Below the pieces are notes generated by a model. It searched no databases. It was given only the letters and a program-made list of their open reading frames with translations, and was not told the DNA's origin. This document shows positions 58,871 through 64,000 of a stretch of 64,000 bases of DNA, one piece after another. The DNA is from Peromyscus leucopus. Lineage: Eukaryota; Chordata; Mammalia; Rodentia; Cricetidae. The stretch spans positions 40,636,456 to 40,700,455 of the forward strand of contig NC_051070.1 of NCBI RefSeq assembly GCF_004664715.2. Reading direction: 5' to 3'. Position 1 is the stretch's first letter. Each line of letters begins with the position of its first letter. Made by a program: the position numbers and the translations under genes.

Positions 58871-59934
58871 AATGCGATATAAAAGTGTAGGGTACTAAAA
58901 TAAGTAAGTATGCTGTTGGTAGTGGAAATTTATTCAAACATTAATGAGGCAGGCTAGTTCGGCAAAATGAATGATCATCTTCATACACAGTGACAGTTGG
59001 GTTTCAAGTAGGCAATTCGATATGTTTAGTAACAGAGTGGGTTGAGTTTATCAGTAATTTTATGACACTCAAAAAATAACTCATTCCATGACTTAGCTTT
59101 TATTTGGAAATGGAGGGAATAAATTTGCTTTTCAGAGGGCTGTGACAAAAATGAAAACATTCTACAGTTAAAATTCTGCTGTGTGTCCCAATAGTGGTTG
59201 CTGTGTAACATTATTCCTAGAAAGACTTGAATAAACATCTTCTCAGTCCCAGATATGGAACTGACACAACCCAGTGTACAGATTGTATCGAAGTCCAATG
59301 TGGTGAACCAATGAGTTTTATGGAACTACTTACAAGATATAGGTGAGAGGCTAAACACAGTGACAAAAACGTGAAAAAGACAGCTGCATAACCAATGTCC
59401 ACTCCACCAAAAGTGACAGTTCATGAAGCTGAAAAGTGTACACACCACACAATTTGCAGGCAGATCAATGGATTGGGGGGTTTCCTTTCCTGGGCACAGT
59501 TCTGCTAGTCTTTGTTTCTTCTAAGCAACTCAGCTTGTCTGAGAGTTTTCTAGGTTGCTCAAACATCCCTGCTTCTACCAGGCAGTTAAACTTTTCTAAG
59601 AGTGACTCTCAGAATACTTACTGCTTACATACTCCAGGGGTTGGAGAGACCTAGTAAGTATTGTCAGTTTCAGAAACTCCATGGAGTTATCTTGAATTGT
59701 TTAAGTCCTGTCTTAAGTAGTGTCCCTACAGGATAAAGTGTTTCACTTACCTTAGAACATACTGTTGCTTCAGCATCATTTAAACATCCTGTCCTAAAAT
59801 ACTCAGTTGTTTTACCTATCTCTTATATTCTGTGTCTTACAAAGTAAACCTGATAGATGGGAGGCTTAAATCTTAGGGGAAATTGCTACACACCAGTGGT
59901 ATGGCATTGACAATTTTTAGATTGCTTTTCTTTT
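58871..59934. other. Unique DNA, no gene recognised
   Basis: About 1.06 kb. Several frames of 60-90 codons on both strands, none with a recognisable domain. Confidence 0.4.
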
Positions 59935-60345
59935 TTTAAAAAAAATTAATTCATTCATTTATTTTACATCCCTACTGTAGTTTCCCCTCCCTCTTCCCCT
60001 CCCTTTCTCTCTTCTCCACCTTCCCTCTCTCTATCCCCAAAGCCACTCCTCTCTGCTTCTGTTTAGAAAAGGGCAGGCCTCCTATGGGTATCAGCCAAGC
60101 ATGGCATATCAAGTTGAGGTAGGACTAAGCTCCTCTCTTTGTACCAAGACTGTGCAGGACAATCCAGAATGATAAATAGGTTCTGCAAGACTAGCCAAAG
60201 CCCTAGAGCCAGCCTCTGTTCCAATTTTTATGAGTCCCATAAATAGACCAAGCTATGTAACCATCATACATATATAGAGGACCTAGAATAGTCCCATGTG
60301 GGTTCCTGTGTAGGTCCAGACTTTGTGAGATTTCCTAAGTATTGG
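59935..60345 (-). mobile_element. L1 3' UTR, minus strand
   Basis: A-tail complement and aattcattcatttattttac at the left, C/T-rich tract, then gggcaggcctcctatgggta, aagcatggcatatcaagttg and gtaggtccagac to the right. An older Lx-like lineage. Confidence 0.8.
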
Positions 60346-60448
60346 TCATATAGAAATTTTAGAATACTATGGTACATTTTATACCAAAAAGGAATAATAG
60401 ATAATATATATTTTTGGTACCATTAGCTCAAATGTATCACATTGTCAC

Positions 60449-60846
60449 TGTCCTGGCTAGCTTTATGTGAACTTGACACAAGCTATAGTTATCACAAAGA
60501 AGGGAACCTCGATTGGGTAAATTCCTCCTTAAGATCCAGTTGTGGAATTGTACCAATTAGTGATTGATGGGAGAGGGTTCAGCCCATTGTTGATAGTGCC
60601 ATCCCTGGGCAGGTGGTCCTAAATTATGTAAGAAGGCATGCTAAGCAAGTCCTGTGATGCAAGCCAGTAAGCAGCTCTATGATCTCTGTATCAACTCCTA
60701 CCTCCAGTTTCCTGCCCTGCTTGAGTCCTTGCCTTAATTGCTTTTGATAATTAACTATTACATGGAACTATAAGTGAAATAAACTCTTACCATCCCATGT
60801 TGCCTTTGGTCATGGTGTTTCATTACACCAAAAATAACCTAAAGCA
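60449..60846 (+). mobile_element. ORR1-type MaLR solo LTR, plus strand
   Basis: tgtcctggctagctttatgt, gaacttgacacaagctatag, tagtgattgatgggagaggg, ctgggcaggtggtcc, gcaagccagtaagcagctc, gtgaaataaactcttac (polyadenylation signal AATAAA) and the eroded end taacctaaagca. Nearly full-length. Confidence 0.9.
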
Positions 60847-61057
60847 GCTGTACATTCCCTGATATGGTATGAAACTGTCTAACATTATATTCCTTTAATA
60901 GACCTATTTATGGAATTGTATTTCCTAGAATAAAGAATTTATCTTTAACTAAGATTATAGCTGTGTTTGATGATGCAGATACAAAAAATAAAGATAGAAA
61001 TATTTGTGATATTTGATTATAGTGTTCACCAACATTTCTAGAAATCTAAAACTTTCT

Positions 61058-61215
61058 CATGGGCATGGTGGCTCATGCTTATAAACTCAGCTCCTGGAAA
61101 AGTGATACAAGAGAATTACAGTGAGTTTGAGGCCAGAGTGGTTATACAGCAAGTTCTGAAAAAGCTCGGCCTGCAACAGGGTGGTACCTTGTGTCAAAAA
61201 TGTCCTAGCATGGTG
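61058..61215 (+). mobile_element. Old B1-like monomer SINE, plus strand
   Basis: gggcatggtggctcatgctt, actcagctcctggaaaa, gagaattacagtgagtttga and ggccagagtggttatacagc follow a proto-B1/PB1-type monomer. Strongly diverged. Confidence 0.65.
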
Positions 61216-61244
61216 ACACAACTATATAAAAAGTATTCCAAACC

Positions 61245-61400
61245 GCCGGGCGGTGGTGGCGCACGCCTTTAATCCCAGCACTCGGAAGGCAGAGACAGGC
61301 GAATCTCTGTGAGTTCGAGGCCAGCCTGGACTACAAGTGAGTCCAGAAGGCGCAAGCTACAGAGAGAAACCCTGTCTCGAAAAACAAAAAAAAAAAAAAA
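61245..61400 (+). mobile_element. B1 SINE, plus strand, very young
   Basis: Near-consensus from gccgggcggtggtggcgcac to ccctgtctcgaaaaacaaa, with an A-tail of about 20. The 17-bp target duplication aaaaagtattccaaacc at 61228-61244 and 61401-61417 is perfect. Small deletions (ctacaagtgagtccagaagg) distinguish it from the other copies. Confidence 0.97.
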
Positions 61401-61417
61401 AAAAAGTATTCCAAACC

Positions 61418-63739
61418 ACTGCAGCGTGAAAGAGCCACTATCCACATGCAACTATTAAACAATTTGAAACATGTTGATGGGAACAAGACAATAATTTTAA
61501 GTGAAACCAGTTTAAGTTAGATTAAATAATCAGTAGAAACATATGTTTTTTGTCTGTGCAATATGGATCATAAAATTAAAAAAAAAATAGGACCGGATGA
61601 TGAAGAGTTAAAAGTAAAAAGTAAAAAGTTAAGTGAGGGCTCTTACCTGTATCCATTTTAATTCAGTTAAAAAAATATGGAAGTAGATATTTGTATATTA
61701 TTTTAGGAGTTCATTAATTAAGTTAGAAACTCAGGAACTTTTCATGTTTTAGCTCCATATTCTTAGCATATTTAATAACTGATGTTTATATCCATTTGTT
61801 TTTTCAGAAGCTCTAATAAGCTAGTCTTCAATAAATTATATTCAATAGACAAAGGAACTGTAAAGTCATCCCATATTTTAAATAGTAAACTTGGTCTCAC
61901 TTTCTTGCCTGTCAATAATTAATAAAAAAATCAAAGTTTTGTTTATGGCTGATTAGGAAGCATATACTCAACAAAATATAGCAGAAGACTAGATTTTCAG
62001 TATATCTGGAAAAAGAATGATGAATATATTACTTTATGAATATGCCAATTAGTAAGAATTAATTGATATACAAAGTAAGCATTAATCCAAACATTGAATT
62101 GTAGTCCCTAAATATTTTCAAATATTTAGTGTCAATTCACAAAAAATAAAACTGAAAATTAATACATATATAGACAATAATCCTCAACTCATTTCCTTCA
62201 TTTATATTCCTCAAATTATTTTCTTGAAATTTTAGGCAGTGATGCCTGGTAGAATTAATTGGAAACTTGAGAAGAATGCAAACATATTCTTTTCATTAAC
62301 TATTGTAATCTCTTTAGAGAAATTGATTTTAATTATTTCCATTTTACAATGTAATATAACTATTTGTGAATAAAACTTACTCTTATTGTATCAGTGTGCA
62401 TATTTTGATAATATTTATAATTATTTTCTGCTTTTAATTTAAGTAGTTAGCCAGTTGAATACATTAATTAATTTCAGGATCTGAATTAATTAAATGGAAA
62501 ATATCACAAAGAACCCTGCTGTCTTTAATTAGTGACTTGTCTTCAGAAAACCTGGATGGGAAATCTTGGAACAACAGGATTGGGATACCAGAAAGCACAA
62601 TGACAAGTGGATTAAGCTGACATATTCTAGTCTTTCTGTTGTTCAATGATTAAAAAGTTAATGCCAGGGCAATGCTTTAGGAGAAGCTGAAAATATAGTT
62701 GAAGAAATTTGGAAGTGTGTCCCTGTGTCAGAGTAAGGAGATCAGAAGTAAGAAGGTAGTTGTTACATAGGTATTCACCAACAAAACAAACATCACAATA
62801 GTCCTGGTCATTTCCTATGTTTAATCAAGTGTTTTTCTTATTTTTCTTTTAATATAACATTATAAAAATATTTCTTTAGAAATCAATGTAAGCATGCAAT
62901 GTAGTTTGAACATATTGAGGCCATATTCCTTCTCTCCAATTTATTCGGGATGAATTTCCCATATATTCCTCTAAAATCACTCTACAAGAGATATGCTCCT
63001 TAAGGAATCTGACACTCTGTATTCAGAGAAGTAATTTAAATTAGACTATGCCTATATATCTTATGAAATGTATACAGATTTTAAATGTTTTTATGACTTT
63101 TCTCTATTATTAATACAAATGTGGTTATCATGAGGAGTCTGTAGACACAAGCTCACATTACTCTTATGAAAGTTCACTTAGATAAGTAAAAATTTCATGA
63201 ATATAGAGAAAGCTTTTAACTTGAATTAAGGGATATATGAGGAAATTAGTGAGAATGCAATGTAAAGAACTTCATACATTTGGATCTCAAATTTGGTGAA
63301 ATCCTATTGTTATATCCACAATCAATGTTTGTATAATACCTGTCTTGGTAGATAGATTACAAATGAAAAAAAAAAAGCAGTATTTCTCACTATGTATAGG
63401 AAGCAAGTAAAATATATTGGGAGTCTGAGTGAAAAATGTCATCTACACAAATAGATAAAGAGAGTCAGGGAATTCCACAACTAAATGAAGGGCAGCAAGT
63501 AATCTAAACAGTGTGGAGAGATTTTTGTAGTGATTAAAATATATGGAAATCATTGAAAATAAATGTAAAATTTTCACTAGCTATATCAGCAGCTCTGTGA
63601 AGAACTGTTTCTTTTCATATTACTAATCCATGCAGAATATTCTATTGAGGTTATTAAAGGCTTTAAATATATGTAATCATTTATAGGTAGAGTATGTCCT
63701 GGTGCACTAATCAATCAAGTATCATATATTTTTGTTTTT
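61418..63739. other. Unique AT-rich DNA
   Basis: About 2.3 kb without a recognisable element or gene. A short tandem aaaagtaaaaagt is at 61609-61630. Confidence 0.45.
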
Positions 63740-64000
63740 AAAATATTTATAAAGATTTTAAATTAAATATAATTATATTGATTTCCCCTTCCCTTTCCTC
63801 CTTCCTCCTTTTAATTGTTCCCATGTACCACTCTTAGCATCTCTCAAATTCATTTTATTTTAAATTCATTATTCCTTTAAATGTATATATTATATATTAT
63901 ATATAACTGTAGATATATAACTATACTCACACATATATATTATTATTATTAAATACGTAAATACAACATGCTCTGTCCATATAAGGTTACTTATACATAT
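63740..64000 (-). mobile_element. Old L1 3' UTR, minus strand, running off the window
   Basis: The order tataattatattgatttccc, C/T-rich cccttccctttcctccttcc, gcatctctcaaattcatttt, then a TATA-rich tract is that of the 12.65 kb copy. The right side is cut by the window end. Confidence 0.65.

Noticed and set aside
1..64000. CRISPR arrays, operons, tRNA or rRNA genes, bacterial signals
   Set aside because: None seen. SINE and L1 content identifies mammalian nuclear DNA; tRNA-like boxes occur only inside SINEs.

Overview
The window is a gene-poor, AT-rich stretch of rodent nuclear DNA, most likely from the family Cricetidae (hamsters, voles, New World mice). The evidence for this is the B1 SINE variant present (3' half reading ...ggaaaggcgcaaagctac), together with rodent B2, B3 and B4-like SINEs, rodent L1 3' ends, MaLR elements of the ORR1 and MT types, and several short LTR families with B1-like internal blocks. 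Species and chromosome cannot be fixed from the sequence alone. I found no protein-coding exon with convincing support and no tRNA, rRNA or CRISPR array. The longest open frames (up to 122 codons) all lie in transposon remains, simple repeats or unsupported AT-rich DNA. The window may be intergenic or deep intronic.

Layout. 1-5.1 kb: unique AT-rich DNA with TG and CT microsatellites and a short L1 with an inverted 5' part (2.1-2.8 kb). 5.4-9.6 kb: an old L1 3' end on the minus strand abutting a 3.7 kb plus-strand L1 that keeps a decayed ORF2 and its 3' end. 10-11.1 kb: two B1 copies in opposite orientation, the second beside a perfect 54-bp palindrome. 12.65-14.9 kb: a nest of L1, TG microsatellite, ORR1 LTR, B1 and solo LTR. 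15-19 kb: nearly transposon-free AT-rich DNA. 19-23.6 kb: B1 copies, an ancient L1, a solo LTR and a second inverted L1 pair. 24.9-26.8 kb: a structurally complete MT-type MaLR (LTR, internal, LTR). 28.4-31.4 kb: a local duplication split by an L1, a B1, an MT LTR and a 1.4 kb L1 3' end. 31.8-42.9 kb: B2/B3 SINEs and four kinds of LTR. 43-48 kb: mostly unique. 48-61.4 kb: further L1 3' ends, MaLR LTRs, solo LTRs and two B1-type SINEs in tandem. 61.4-64 kb: AT-rich DNA ending in an L1 fragment.

No genes act together here. What the window records is insertion history. Three copies of one LTR family (531, 508 and 543 bp) each have exact 6-bp target duplications, as class II endogenous retroviruses do, and carry blocks that look like B1 SINE. 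A second family with solo LTRs of 378-387 bp also shows 6-bp duplications. Speculative signals include an 18-nt microexon-like site on the minus strand at 58.15 kb.
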